A stretch of DNA of 64,000 bases from UBA4416 sp036676295 (GTDB lineage: Bacteria; Bacteroidota; Bacteroidia; B-17B0; Aurantibacillaceae), in contig JAKFDE010000064.1 in the NCBI GenBank assembly GCA_036676295.1, positions 62,001 to 126,000 on the forward strand, written 5' to 3'. A program made the translations under genes and the position numbers. The notes below the pieces were generated by a model that did not search any database, was not told the origin of the DNA, and saw nothing but the letters and a program-made list of their open reading frames with translations. Within the stretch, counting starts at the first letter, position 1. Every line of letters begins with the position of its first letter. Shown piece by piece: positions 27,408 to 34,953 of the stretch.

Positions 27408-27602
27408 TTACATTGCTAATAAAAACTTGATGTTATTCATATCACGCTCATGTACTAAGCCTGATTTGGTTAACGCACGTTTTCCTTTAGTTGTTTTCTT
27501 GGTCAAGATATGACTTTTGAAAGCATGTTTTCTTTTGATTTTGCCGGTCCCAGTTACAGAGAATCTCTTCTTTGCACTAGAGTTTGTTTTCATTTTTGGC
27601 AT
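27408..27602 (-). CDS. rpmI: 50S ribosomal protein L35
   Basis: Complete bL35 of 64 residues, MPKMKTNSSAKKRF at the start and the basic HAFKSHILTKK segment. Lies 32 bases after infC and before rplT in the conserved translation operon. Confidence 0.98.
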   Translation of the reverse strand: MPKMKTNSSAKKRFSVTGTGKIKRKHAFKSHILTKKTTKGKRALTKSGLVHERDMNNIKFLLAM

Positions 27603-27634
27603 CTTGCTTTATTTATATTTATTTGTTAGTACTC

Positions 27635-28288
27635 TTATTTATTTACTTTCTTAGGTGCTAGAACCATTTGCATTTTCTTGCCTTCTAATACCGGTAATTG
27701 CTCTGCTTTACCCCACTCTTCTAATTCCGAAGCGAAACGTAATAACAAAATTGTTCCTTGCTCTTTAAAAACGATCTCACGACCTCTAAAAAATACAAAA
27801 GCCTTCACTTTAAATCCTTCTTGTAAAAACTTCATCGCGTGATTTTTCTTAAACAAATAATCATGCTCATCAGTATGTGGTCCAAAACGGATATCTTTTA
27901 CAACCACTTTTGATGCTTTCGCTTTTACTTCTTTTGCTTTCTTTTTTAGTTCGTATAAATACTTACCATAGTCAACTACCTTACAAACAGGAGGATCAAC
28001 ATTGGGAGCTATTTCCACTAAATCAACACCTAATTCCTCGGCCATTTTAATAGCTTCTTCAATAGGGTAAACTCCTGGTTCAATATCATCACCAACCACA
28101 CGCACTTGTGGTGTATTACGTATATTTTTATTTATACGATGTTGTTCTTCTCTTACACCCGGACGTTTAAATCCTTCTCTTAATCCTCTTGGACGTTTGA
28201 ATGGAACCGGTGCAGCAGGACCAGTGCCTGGTTTAATAGGCCCTGTGTTCTTGTTGTTGTTGTTTATTGGTTTTTTAAAAACGCTAAT
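27635..28288 (-). CDS. infC: Translation initiation factor IF-3, ATT start codon
   Basis: IF-3 binds the 30S subunit, blocks premature 50S joining and rejects non-canonical start codons. The conserved core runs from REEQHRINKNIR through VRVVGDD, LVEIAPN, PPVCKVVDYGKY, the C-domain DIRFGPHTDEHDY and FRGRE. The only standard start in frame (GTG 28105) would remove the N-domain start. The frame is open for 60 codons above it without ATG, GTG or TTG, and ATT at 28286-28288 lies five bases after a perfect GGAGG. That gives 217 residues, with an Asn-rich linker (PINNNNKNTG) and a basic segment before the core. AUU initiation is the known autoregulatory device of E. coli infC. thrS ends 22 bases upstream. 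Confidence 0.95.
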   Translation of the reverse strand: MSVFKKPINNNNKNTGPIKPGTGPAAPVPFKRPRGLREGFKRPGVREEQHRINKNIRNTPQVRVVGDDIEPGVYPIEEAIKMAEELGVDLVEIAPNVDPPVCKVVDYGKYLYELKKKAKEVKAKASKVVVKDIRFGPHTDEHDYLFKKNHAMKFLQEGFKVKAFVFFRGREIVFKEQGTILLLRFASELEEWGKAEQLPVLEGKKMQMVLAPKKVNK

Positions 28289-28293
28289 AGTAA

Positions 28294-28298
28294 CCTCC
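28294..28298 (-). promoter_or_regulatory. Strong Shine-Dalgarno site of infC (GGAGG)
   Basis: GGAGG, spacer TTACT, then ATT 28288-28286. Starts elsewhere in the window generally lack such a site, as expected for Bacteroidota, so its presence here marks the ATT as the real start. Confidence 0.8.
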
Positions 28299-28310
28299 GC
28301 TTTTTAATTA

Positions 28311-30260
28311 TTAATTATTTACTTTTTGTTTAAAATCGCTATCTATAGTTGTTTGTATCAGTTTTGCAAAGTCTTCAATTTTCATAGACCCTATATCACC
28401 TTTACCATGTTCACGCACTGCCACAATTCCTTCTGCCTCTTCTTTTTCGCCAACAACTAACATAAACGGTATTTTGTTTACTTCATTGTCACGAATTTTC
28501 TTCCCTATCTTTTCATTTCTCTCGTCAACAAGGCCGCGAATATCGGAAATATTTAACAATTCTAAAACTTTTTTTGCATAATCATTGTATTTTTCACTAA
28601 TTGGCAATATTGCTACCTGATTTGGAGTTAACCAAAGCGGGAAATTTCCACCACAATGCTCAATTAAAACAGCAATAAAACGCTCTAATGACCCAAATGG
28701 CGCACGATGAATCATTACCGGACGGTGTTTTAAATTATCAGAACCGGTATATTCCAATTCAAAACGCTCAGGCAAGTTATAATCCACCTGAATAGTTCCT
28801 AACTGCCATTTACGACCAATGGCATCTTTTACCATAAAATCCAGTTTAGGCCCGTAAAACGCTGCTTCTCCAAGTTCAACCACTGTTTTTAAGCCTTTTT
28901 CAGCTGCCGAATCAATAATTGCCTGTTCAGCTAAAGCCCAATTTGCATCAGAACCAATGTATTTAGCTTTATTTTCAGGATCACGTAAAGAAATTTGCGC
29001 TGTATAATCTTTAAAATCTAAAGCATTAAATACATACAGTACCAAATCAATTACTTTCAAAAACTCTTCTTTTACCTGATCAGGACGAACAAATAAATGC
29101 GCATCATCCTGAGTAAAGCCACGCACACGGGTTAAACCGTGTAATTCTCCTTTTTGCTCGTAACGGTAAACGGTTCCAAACTCTGCATAACGCACAGGTA
29201 GATCTTTATAAGATTTTGGTGACGATTTATAAATTTCGCAATGGTGTGGACAATTCATTGGTTTTAAGAAAAACTCCTCTCCTTCATGAGGTGTTTTAAT
29301 TGGCTGAAAAGAATCTGCGCCATATTTTTCATAATGTCCTGAACAAACGTACAATTCTTTTTGAGCAATATGAGGTGTAACAACCGGTAAATAACCTGCT
29401 TTAAGCTGTGCTTTTTGTAAAAATTGAATTAAACGCTCACGCAACATAGCTCCTTTAGGCAACCATAACGGTAAACCCATTCCTACTTTTTCCGAGAACG
29501 TGAATAATTCTAATTCTTTACCAAGCTTACGGTGATCGCGTTTTTTAGCTTCTTCTAATAATAATAAATAGTCTTTTAACTCTTTATCTTTAGGGAAACC
29601 AATGCCATAAACGCGGGTCAACATTTTATTTTTCTCGTCGCCTTTCCAGTAAGCACCTGCTATACTTAAAACCTTTACAGCCTTAATAAATCCGGTATTT
29701 GGAATATGTGGTCCGCGACATAGATCGGTAAAATTACCTTGAGTATAAAGAGAAATGTTTCCATCTTCTAAACGCTCCAATAGATCTAATTTATACTCAT
29801 CACCTTTTTCTTTAAAATAAGCAATAGCTTCTGCTTTACTAATTTCTTTACGAATATATTGGTTGTTTTGACGAGCCAACTCTAACATCTTAGCTTCAAT
29901 TTTTTCAAAATCAGCCGGTGCTAAAGTTTGTCCGTTTAAATCCACATCATAATAAAAACCATTTTCTAATGGTGGGCCAACCCAAAATTTAACTCCAGGG
30001 TATATGGCTTCTAAAGCTTCAGCTAAAAGATGCGCTGTTGAATGCCATAAGGTGTTTTTTCCTTCATCATCGTTCCAGGTCAATAAACTTAAGGTAGAAT
30101 CCTGATTAATGGGTCTGTTAGCATCTATTACTTCGCCGCTAACTTTTGCTGCCAATACATTACGTGCTAGGCCTTCGCTAATACTCTGTGCTACTTGCAT
30201 AGAGCTGGTTCCTTTTGGGTATTCGCGGATGGAACCATCTGGTAGAGTTATTTTTATCAT
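28311..30260 (-). CDS. thrS: Threonine-tRNA ligase
   Basis: Charges tRNA-Thr. Full-length at 649 residues. N-terminal TGS domain (MIKITLPDGSIREYPKG), editing domain with HSTAHLLAEAL near 73-83, class II core with the zinc/active-site segment MNCPHHCEIY, motif 2 region VYRYEQKGELHGLTRVRGF, and motif 3 with HRAPFGSLERF, then the anticodon-binding domain (VAILPISEKYNDYA). First gene of the thrS-infC-rpmI-rplT operon, with a full promoter about 40 bases upstream of the ATG. No long T-box or leader is present between promoter and start. Confidence 0.97.
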   Translation of the reverse strand: MIKITLPDGSIREYPKGTSSMQVAQSISEGLARNVLAAKVSGEVIDANRPINQDSTLSLLTWNDDEGKNTLWHSTAHLLAEALEAIYPGVKFWVGPPLENGFYYDVDLNGQTLAPADFEKIEAKMLELARQNNQYIRKEISKAEAIAYFKEKGDEYKLDLLERLEDGNISLYTQGNFTDLCRGPHIPNTGFIKAVKVLSIAGAYWKGDEKNKMLTRVYGIGFPKDKELKDYLLLLEEAKKRDHRKLGKELELFTFSEKVGMGLPLWLPKGAMLRERLIQFLQKAQLKAGYLPVVTPHIAQKELYVCSGHYEKYGADSFQPIKTPHEGEEFFLKPMNCPHHCEIYKSSPKSYKDLPVRYAEFGTVYRYEQKGELHGLTRVRGFTQDDAHLFVRPDQVKEEFLKVIDLVLYVFNALDFKDYTAQISLRDPENKAKYIGSDANWALAEQAIIDSAAEKGLKTVVELGEAAFYGPKLDFMVKDAIGRKWQLGTIQVDYNLPERFELEYTGSDNLKHRPVMIHRAPFGSLERFIAVLIEHCGGNFPLWLTPNQVAILPISEKYNDYAKKVLELLNISDIRGLVDERNEKIGKKIRDNEVNKIPFMLVVGEKEEAEGIVAVREHGKGDIGSMKIEDFAKLIQTTIDSDFKQKVNN

Positions 30261-30301
30261 ATGCTTACCCCACTTACAACGTGGGCTTTAATTAAGGGGA
30301 A

Positions 30302-30331
30302 CAAAGATAAAATTTTTTCGCTAATGGGCAA
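30302..30331 (-). promoter_or_regulatory. Promoter of the thrS operon (TTG-N19-TATCTTTG)
   Basis: On the minus strand TTG (30329-30331), 19 bases, then TATCTTTG (30302-30309), a complete Bacteroidota -33/-7 pair. The predicted transcript starts near 30298, giving a leader of about 38 bases. Confidence 0.7.
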
Positions 30332-30543
30332 TCAGAAATATTAACAATTCAATTTGGTATTATTTTTGTAATATTGCTTTTAACAATTTGTATTAAATTC
30401 TTACATATGTAAATTTTTTGTAGATTTAGTACAAATTATTATCAAAATATATGTAAAGTTTTTTCGGAATGATACATGGAATACTGGAAGTAAGTAATGT
30501 TATAGGCAAAAAATACGGTTTTGAATAATTAAAAAATAAGAAT

Positions 30544-31569
30544 ATGAAACATTTATCACTCCAACTGCTTAACAGATCAACCGGAAAAATAGTTTTTCTT
30601 TTGATTATGATCTTTAGTTTTTTAGCGAGCTACGCCTCTACAAAAACAGCCTTAGCATCTGGAAATTGGGATAATGGAGCCAGCTGGAGCGGCGGTTCAA
30701 AGCCTGGTTGTGGTGATGTTGTTGTTATACCCGCAGGTATAACTGTTTCTATTACTGTACAACAAGATTATTCGCCTAATAATCCTTGCTCAACTGCCAT
30801 GTCTTTTACCATTAATGGCACTTTAAAATTTGAAACTGGAAAAAAATTGTTATTACCCTGCAACTCATATGTTTATATAGGGTCAGGAGGAATTATTGAT
30901 CCAGGCAATGGTGGAGGAAATTCTAATACCATAGAAATATGTGATATAGTTGTTTGGAAAGCAGCAGACGGACCATTAACCGGACCTTCAAGTTTAGGAG
31001 TAAGCCCATTACCTGTTGAGTTAATCGATTTTTCCGGTACATGTATCGTTAATGGTGTTCAACTAAACTGGACCACAGCATCTGAATTGAATAATAATTA
31101 TTTTTTAATTGAAAAAAGTACGAATGCTACAGAATGGACTACATTAGCAAAAGTTAGTGGCCGTGGAACAAGTGGTGCTATAAACAAATACATTCATACC
31201 GATACAGAAAGCTCCGGTAGTATGGTTTATTATCGACTTTCTCAAATAGATCTTGATGGGAAAATTACAGTTTTTAAAACCCTTGATGTGCAGTGCGATA
31301 AAAACACACCGGATCAAATGATATTATTTCCCAATCCCGCATCTACAGAAATCAATATCATTTTAAACATCAATAACCCTATTGCTAATGGTACGATTAA
31401 ACTGTTTAATAATGTTGGGGTCATAGTTTTAGAAACAAAGGTTGATCTAAATAATGGTATAAATTCGTTTGTTTTCCCTATAGAAGCTGATGCTGGGTCT
31501 TACCACATTCTGTTTTCATCTAATGATGTTGCTATTTCTAGCCAAAAACTATTGATCTTTAAACCTTAA
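30544..31569 (+). CDS. Secreted protein with G8-like N-terminal region and type A T9SS domain
   Basis: A 341-residue secreted protein. The signal sequence has a long n-region and hydrophobic core (IVFLLIMIFSFLASYAS). Residues of about 35-130 (SGNWDNGASWSGG, GDVVVIPAGITVSI, INGTLKF) resemble the G8 or pectate-lyase-like beta-helix starts found in many Bacteroidota exoproteins. PLPVELIDFSG and LNWTTASELNNNYFLIEKS form the common fibronectin-like linker ahead of sorting domains, and FPNPASTEINI starts a type A T9SS domain. No catalytic motif is seen. A 240-base AT-rich region without a gene precedes it, with a TATTTTTG box at 30361. Function unknown, probably surface adhesion. Confidence 0.85.
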   Translation: MKHLSLQLLNRSTGKIVFLLIMIFSFLASYASTKTALASGNWDNGASWSGGSKPGCGDVVVIPAGITVSITVQQDYSPNNPCSTAMSFTINGTLKFETGKKLLLPCNSYVYIGSGGIIDPGNGGGNSNTIEICDIVVWKAADGPLTGPSSLGVSPLPVELIDFSGTCIVNGVQLNWTTASELNNNYFLIEKSTNATEWTTLAKVSGRGTSGAINKYIHTDTESSGSMVYYRLSQIDLDGKITVFKTLDVQCDKNTPDQMILFPNPASTEINIILNINNPIANGTIKLFNNVGVIVLETKVDLNNGINSFVFPIEADAGSYHILFSSNDVAISSQKLLIFKP

Positions 31570-31588
31570 ATCCCAATTATTTTAACTT

Positions 31589-31622
31589 TTTAAACCTAAA
31601 CAATTCTGTTTAGGTTTTTTTT
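31589..31622 (+). terminator. Terminator of the G8-like protein gene
   Basis: 10-bp perfect stem AACCTAAACA/TGTTTAGGTT (31593-31616) with loop ATTC and a T run. Confidence 0.85.
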
Positions 31623-31675
31623 ATGAAAATATTTACCTGTAAATCAACAATATACAAATTATTTCAAATTAGATG

Positions 31676-31706
31676 TTGCAACATTCAATGTTATAACTTA
31701 CATTTG
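31676..31706 (+). promoter_or_regulatory. Promoter of the YceI gene (TTG-N20-TACATTTG)
   Basis: TTG at 31676-31678 and TACATTTG at 31699-31706, ending 38 bases before the ATG. Confidence 0.7.
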
Positions 31707-31744
31707 TAAAAGAATTAAAAAATTAACTATTAAAATAAAAAAAC

Positions 31745-32341
31745 ATGAAAACAACCATTAAAACATTAGTAGCCGTTTTTGCATTAAGCTTAAGCGCAAA
31801 AGCACAAACAAATTGGAATGTAGATGCTTCTCACAGTAAATTAGGTTTTGCAGTAACTCACATGATGGTGAGCGAAACAGAAGGGAAATTTAAGATTTAT
31901 GAAGGTAAAGTTGCTTCAAAAAAAGATTTAGATTTTACTGATGCTACTATTGATTTTTCTGTAGATGTAAATAGTATCAATACTGATGATGAAAAAAGAG
32001 ATGGCCATTTAAAAAGTGCTGATTTTTTTGATGTTGCAAACTATCCAAAAATTACATTTAAAAGTACCTCAATGAAGCCAGGAAAAGTAAAAGGAACTTA
32101 TACATTAACAGGCGACTTAACAATGCATGGTGTAACTAAAAAGATTACATTAACAGCTATTGGTGCTTCAAAAATTGTAAAAGATCCTTGGGGAATGGAA
32201 CGTTACGCATTTAAAGTAATGGGAAATTTAAACAGATCTGAATATGGTTTAAAATGGAATGCTGCCCTAGAAGCAGGTGGAGTTGCCGTTAGTGAAGTTG
32301 TTGCTATCAATTGTACAATTGAATTAACAAAAGCAAAATAA
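31745..32341 (+). CDS. YceI-family periplasmic lipid-binding protein
   Basis: A 198-residue lipocalin-like protein with a signal peptide ending LSAKAQ (residue 21). Family hallmarks: WNVDASHSKLGFAVTHM, DINTDDEKRDGHLKSADFFD in slightly varied form, YPKITFKST, and GDLTMHGVTKK. YceI proteins bind isoprenoids such as polyisoprenoid or ubiquinone-type chains; the physiological role is unsettled. A MarR-family regulator gene follows in the same direction with its own -7 box, so regulation of this gene by it is plausible. Confidence 0.92.
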   Translation: MKTTIKTLVAVFALSLSAKAQTNWNVDASHSKLGFAVTHMMVSETEGKFKIYEGKVASKKDLDFTDATIDFSVDVNSINTDDEKRDGHLKSADFFDVANYPKITFKSTSMKPGKVKGTYTLTGDLTMHGVTKKITLTAIGASKIVKDPWGMERYAFKVMGNLNRSEYGLKWNAALEAGGVAVSEVVAINCTIELTKAK

Positions 32342-32407
32342 TTTTCAATATATTATTGCTACAAAGTTGCAGAGAACTTAAGGGTATAGGATTTGATAAT
32401 ACTTTAA

Positions 32408-32415
32408 TATCTTTG
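32408..32415 (+). promoter_or_regulatory. -7 promoter box (TATCTTTG) for the MarR gene
   Basis: Exact match 33 bases before the GTG start at 32449. Confidence 0.5.
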
Positions 32416-32448
32416 TGCTTTGTAGCTTATAATATTAATTGAATACTG

Positions 32449-32898
32449 GTGAAACTAGAAGACGAAATACAACAAAAAAAATTCAAAAGTGAGTCGCAAA
32501 AATTGGCTGTTAATCTATTATATACAAGCAATTGGTTAAACGGACATTATAGTTCATTTTTTAAGAATTCGGATATTACCACACAACAATATAATGTGTT
32601 GCGTATTTTAAGAGGTCAATATCCCAATCCATGTAACATTAAACTGATCAAAGAACGAATGCTTGACCGCATGAGTGATGCTTCCAGGATCGTTGATAAA
32701 TTAAAACAGAAAAAATTATTACTAAGAAACGAATGCCCTGATGATCGCAGAAATGTTGATATTATTATTACAGAAGCCGGACTCAAATTATTAGAGTCTC
32801 TTGATAATATTGACGAGGATTTCCAAGGCATCTTCAATACCCTGTCAGAGAGCGAAATGCAGACTCTTAATGATTTACTGGATAAATTAAGAGGATAA
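32449..32898 (+). CDS. MarR-family transcriptional regulator
   Basis: A 149-residue winged-helix repressor. The DNA-binding part reads TTQQYNVLRILRG, then the recognition helix region RMSDASRIVDKLKQKKLLLRN split by the wing with DDRRNVDIIITEAG, which is the diagnostic MarR wing. GTG at 32449 is the start; an in-frame TGA lies three codons upstream. It sits 107 bases after yceI and 57 before miaE. MarR-YceI neighbours are frequent in Bacteroidota, which suggests control of yceI or of itself in response to a small hydrophobic ligand. Confidence 0.9.
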   Translation: MKLEDEIQQKKFKSESQKLAVNLLYTSNWLNGHYSSFFKNSDITTQQYNVLRILRGQYPNPCNIKLIKERMLDRMSDASRIVDKLKQKKLLLRNECPDDRRNVDIIITEAGLKLLESLDNIDEDFQGIFNTLSESEMQTLNDLLDKLRG

Positions 32899-32955
32899 AA
32901 ACGCCTTTAATGAATTAAATTTTACCTTTGTCAATAAATTTAATCTTTTCTAAAC

Positions 32956-33540
32956 ATGCTAGGCTTAAAGCTTGAAACAGACCCACGCTGGGTAAATATT
33001 GTAGAAAAAAACATCGAAGAAATTTTAACAGATCATGCCTACTGCGAACAAAAAGCAGCAACCAATGCCATATCCATTTTAATAGCTTTTCCTTATTATA
33101 CGGATCTTGTAGATGAAATGCTGAAATTAGCTAAAGAAGAATTGACCCATTTTGAAATGGTTCATCAAAAGATAAAAGACAGAGGTTTAACTTTAGGTTT
33201 TGAACGCAAAGATGAGTATGTGAACGAATTATACCGATTCATGCGTAAAGGTCATAAAAAGGAAATTGTATTGATTGACCGATTATTATTTGCAGCTATG
33301 ATCGAAGCCAGAAGCTGTGAACGTTTTAAATTATTGTCTGAACAGTTAAATGATACAGATCTAAAAGCGTTTTACAGAGAATTAATGATCAGTGAAGCCG
33401 GACACTACACCCTATTTATTGGTTTTGCTCGTAAATATGGCGCAAATGTAGAAGATATTGATGCCAGATGGCAACAATGGATCGATTTTGAAGCAGAATT
33501 ACTAAAAAACTACGGAAAAAAAGAAACAATTCACGGTTAA
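32956..33540 (+). CDS. miaE: tRNA 2-methylthio-N6-isopentenyladenosine(37) hydroxylase
   Basis: A 194-residue ferritin-like diiron monooxygenase that hydroxylates the isopentenyl group of ms2i6A37 in tRNA. Iron-ligand motifs are visible: E62-L-T-H65 in AKEELTHFEM, EARSCERF in the third helix, and SEAGHYTLF in the fourth. The start LGLKLETDPRWV and the length fit MiaE. The miaA and miaB genes that make its substrate are not in the window. A short inverted repeat follows and may end transcription. Confidence 0.93.
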   Translation: MLGLKLETDPRWVNIVEKNIEEILTDHAYCEQKAATNAISILIAFPYYTDLVDEMLKLAKEELTHFEMVHQKIKDRGLTLGFERKDEYVNELYRFMRKGHKKEIVLIDRLLFAAMIEARSCERFKLLSEQLNDTDLKAFYRELMISEAGHYTLFIGFARKYGANVEDIDARWQQWIDFEAELLKNYGKKETIHG

Positions 33541-33878
33541 TCACGATGAATACTTTGCTGGTATATACTTTGGAGTTATTGAACTGAATTAAAAACAAAG
33601 AAATATGACTTTGTTTTACCATAATTACACATTGAGTAATTTACATTTCAAAAACACACGTCTTATATCAATTCCTGATCACTCCATTAGATATTTACCA
33701 TAATAATATCTGTAAAATAAAAACAGTTAAGTACTACTTTTAACAAGAAAATGACCCATAATTAGGCATCTCACATACCATAAAGAGTTATTTACAGCCA
33801 AATAAAAAGACTTTATACAGTAAAACTTATTTTCGAACTAAAATGAGTATTTAACATTTAGATTTCATTTTTTTTTAC
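33541..33878. other. Gene-free AT-rich spacer
   Basis: 338 bases with no supportable reading frame on either strand. It holds one 9-bp inverted repeat (33592-33617) after miaE. I looked for a decayed fourth copy of the lipoprotein unit that follows and saw none. Confidence 0.6.
33592..33617 (+). terminator. Hairpin after miaE, probable terminator
   Basis: Perfect 9-bp inverted repeat AAAACAAAG/CTTTGTTTT with an 8-base loop, 52 bases past the miaE stop. The stem is AT-rich and the T run is part of the stem, so it is a weak terminator at best. Confidence 0.45.
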
Positions 33879-33886
33879 TATTTTCG
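33879..33886 (+). promoter_or_regulatory. Variant -7 box (TATTTTCG), lipoprotein copy 1
   Basis: Matches the TACTTTCG found at the same place before copies 2 and 3, 24 bases before the ATG. Confidence 0.45.
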
Positions 33887-33910
33887 AGCAAAATCTATAA
33901 AAACAAACAA

Positions 33911-34120
33911 ATGAAAAAAATTACTTTATTAGCTGCTGTTATCGTAGCTGCGTCTTTTGCTTCTTGCAGAAAAGTTTACACTTGTACTTGTACTTACACT
34001 TACAGCGGAACAACTTACACTGATGTTTACACAACAGGTACAAAAGTTAAGAAAAAAACTGCTGAAACTTGGTGTACAGGTTTACAAAGCACAGGTGAAA
34101 CTTGTACTTTAAGCAAATAA
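33911..34120 (+). CDS. Small Cys-rich lipoprotein, copy 1
   Basis: A 69-residue predicted lipoprotein: MKKITLLAAVIVAASFAS then Cys19, lipobox FASC. The mature 51 residues are rich in Thr and Tyr with four further cysteines, Cys25 and Cys27 (CTC), Cys55 (WCTG) and Cys65, able to form two disulfides. A basic KVKKK turn lies in the middle. I do not recognise the family. Arg and Lys follow the lipid Cys, so the acidic surface-export signal known from some Bacteroidota lipoproteins is absent and a periplasmic-facing location is more likely. Confidence 0.85.
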   Translation: MKKITLLAAVIVAASFASCRKVYTCTCTYTYSGTTYTDVYTTGTKVKKKTAETWCTGLQSTGETCTLSK

Positions 34121-34141
34121 TTTTTATTTAAAAATTATTCT

Positions 34142-34172
34142 AAAAAGCTTCCTCTCAGAGGAAGCTTTTTTT
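34142..34172 (+). terminator. Terminator of lipoprotein copy 1
   Basis: AAAAAGCTTCCTCT/AGAGGAAGCTTTTT hairpin with a one-base (C) centre and a T run. Confidence 0.85.
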
Positions 34173-34214
34173 GTTTAAGTGAGTTTAAAATATGACCAAT
34201 CCATATTTTTTAAT

Positions 34215-34222
34215 TACTTTCG
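34215..34222 (+). promoter_or_regulatory. Variant -7 box (TACTTTCG), lipoprotein copy 2
   Basis: 22 bases before ATG 34245; the upstream 40 bases are alike in copies 2 and 3. Confidence 0.45.
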
Positions 34223-34244
34223 TTTAAAATCTAAAAACAAACAA

Positions 34245-34460
34245 ATGAAAAAAATTACTTTATTAGCTGCTGTTATCGTAGCTGCGTCTTTTGCTTCTTG
34301 CAGAAAAGTTTACACTTGTACTTGTACTTATACTTCTGCTAGCAGTGGTATCACTTATACTGATGTTTACACAACAGGTACAAAAGTTAAGAAAAAAACT
34401 GCTGAAACTTGGTGTACAGGTTTACAAAGCACAGGTGAAACTTGTTCTTTAAGCAAATAA
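34245..34460 (+). CDS. Small Cys-rich lipoprotein, copy 2
   Basis: A 71-residue paralogue of copy 1. The start ATG 34245 aligns with the other two copies; the in-frame start at 34179 would add 22 residues ahead of a standard lipoprotein signal and is rejected. It differs from copy 1 mainly by TSASSGIT in place of TYSGT in the first loop, a two-residue insertion, and by one residue near the end. All five cysteines are kept. Confidence 0.85.
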   Translation: MKKITLLAAVIVAASFASCRKVYTCTCTYTSASSGITYTDVYTTGTKVKKKTAETWCTGLQSTGETCSLSK

Positions 34461-34480
34461 TTTTTATTTAAAATTATTCT

Positions 34481-34510
34481 AAAAAGCTTCCTCTGAGAGG
34501 AAGCTTTTTT
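34481..34510 (+). terminator. Terminator of lipoprotein copy 2
   Basis: Same hairpin as copy 1 except that the central C is G. Confidence 0.85.
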
Positions 34511-34553
34511 CGTTAAATGGAGTCTAAAATGTCACGAATTCATATTTTTTAAC

Positions 34554-34561
34554 TACTTTCG
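34554..34561 (+). promoter_or_regulatory. Variant -7 box (TACTTTCG), lipoprotein copy 3
   Basis: 25 bases before ATG 34587. Confidence 0.45.
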
Positions 34562-34586
34562 GTTAAAATCTTTTAAAAATAAACAA

Positions 34587-34796
34587 ATGAAAAAAATTAC
34601 TTTATTAGCTGCTGTTATCGTAGCTGCGTCTTTTGCTTCTTGCAGAAAAGTTTACACTTGTACTTGTACTTACAACTACTATGGAACAACTTATACTGAT
34701 GTTTATACAACAGGTACAAAAGTTAAGAAAAAAACTGCTGAAACTTGGTGTACAGGTTTACAAGATACAGGCGAAACTTGTTCTTTAAGCAACTAA
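34587..34796 (+). CDS. Small Cys-rich lipoprotein, copy 3
   Basis: A 69-residue paralogue with the same signal peptide and the same five cysteines. It varies in the first loop (NYYGT) and at QDTGETCSLSN near the end. Variation in the three copies is confined to the segment between Cys27 and the Tyr-Thr-Asp-Val strand and to the last ten residues, so those loops are either under weaker constraint or diversified. Confidence 0.85.
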   Translation: MKKITLLAAVIVAASFASCRKVYTCTCTYNYYGTTYTDVYTTGTKVKKKTAETWCTGLQDTGETCSLSN

Positions 34797-34815
34797 TTTT
34801 AATTAAAATTATTTT

Positions 34816-34848
34816 AAAAGGCCTTCGCTGTATCAGTGAAGGCCTTTT
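34816..34848 (+). terminator. Terminator of lipoprotein copy 3
   Basis: 15-bp stem AAAAGGCCTTCGCTG/CAGTGAAGGCCTTTT with one G-T pair and loop TAT. The sequence is unrelated to the hairpins of copies 1 and 2 although its position is the same. Confidence 0.85.
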
Positions 34849-34929
34849 AAATTTTATAACCACAAAAAAGAATTAACGTATATTATAGTATTATTACAAG
34901 CTCTGATAAATACACGTTAAATAAAAACT

Positions 34930-34937
34930 TAACTTCG
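34930..34937 (+). promoter_or_regulatory. Variant -7 box (TAACTTCG)
   Basis: 16 bases before the MauE-thioredoxin ATG. Confidence 0.4.
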
Positions 34938-34953
34938 CACTTCATTTTTACCT

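Larger units (their letters stand above)
33879..34848 (+). repeat. Tandem triplication of a lipoprotein transcription unit
   Basis: Three consecutive units, each with TAnnTTCG box, ACAAATG or AACAAATG start context, a 69-71-codon gene and a hairpin terminator. Gene starts are 334 and 342 bases apart. The first roughly 80 coding bases are identical in all three units, while the spacer and the region after the third Cys differ. Confidence 0.9.

Noticed and set aside
33541..33878. Spacer before the lipoprotein array as a degenerate fourth copy
   Set aside because: Neither the signal-peptide coding sequence nor the terminator hairpin is recognisable in it.
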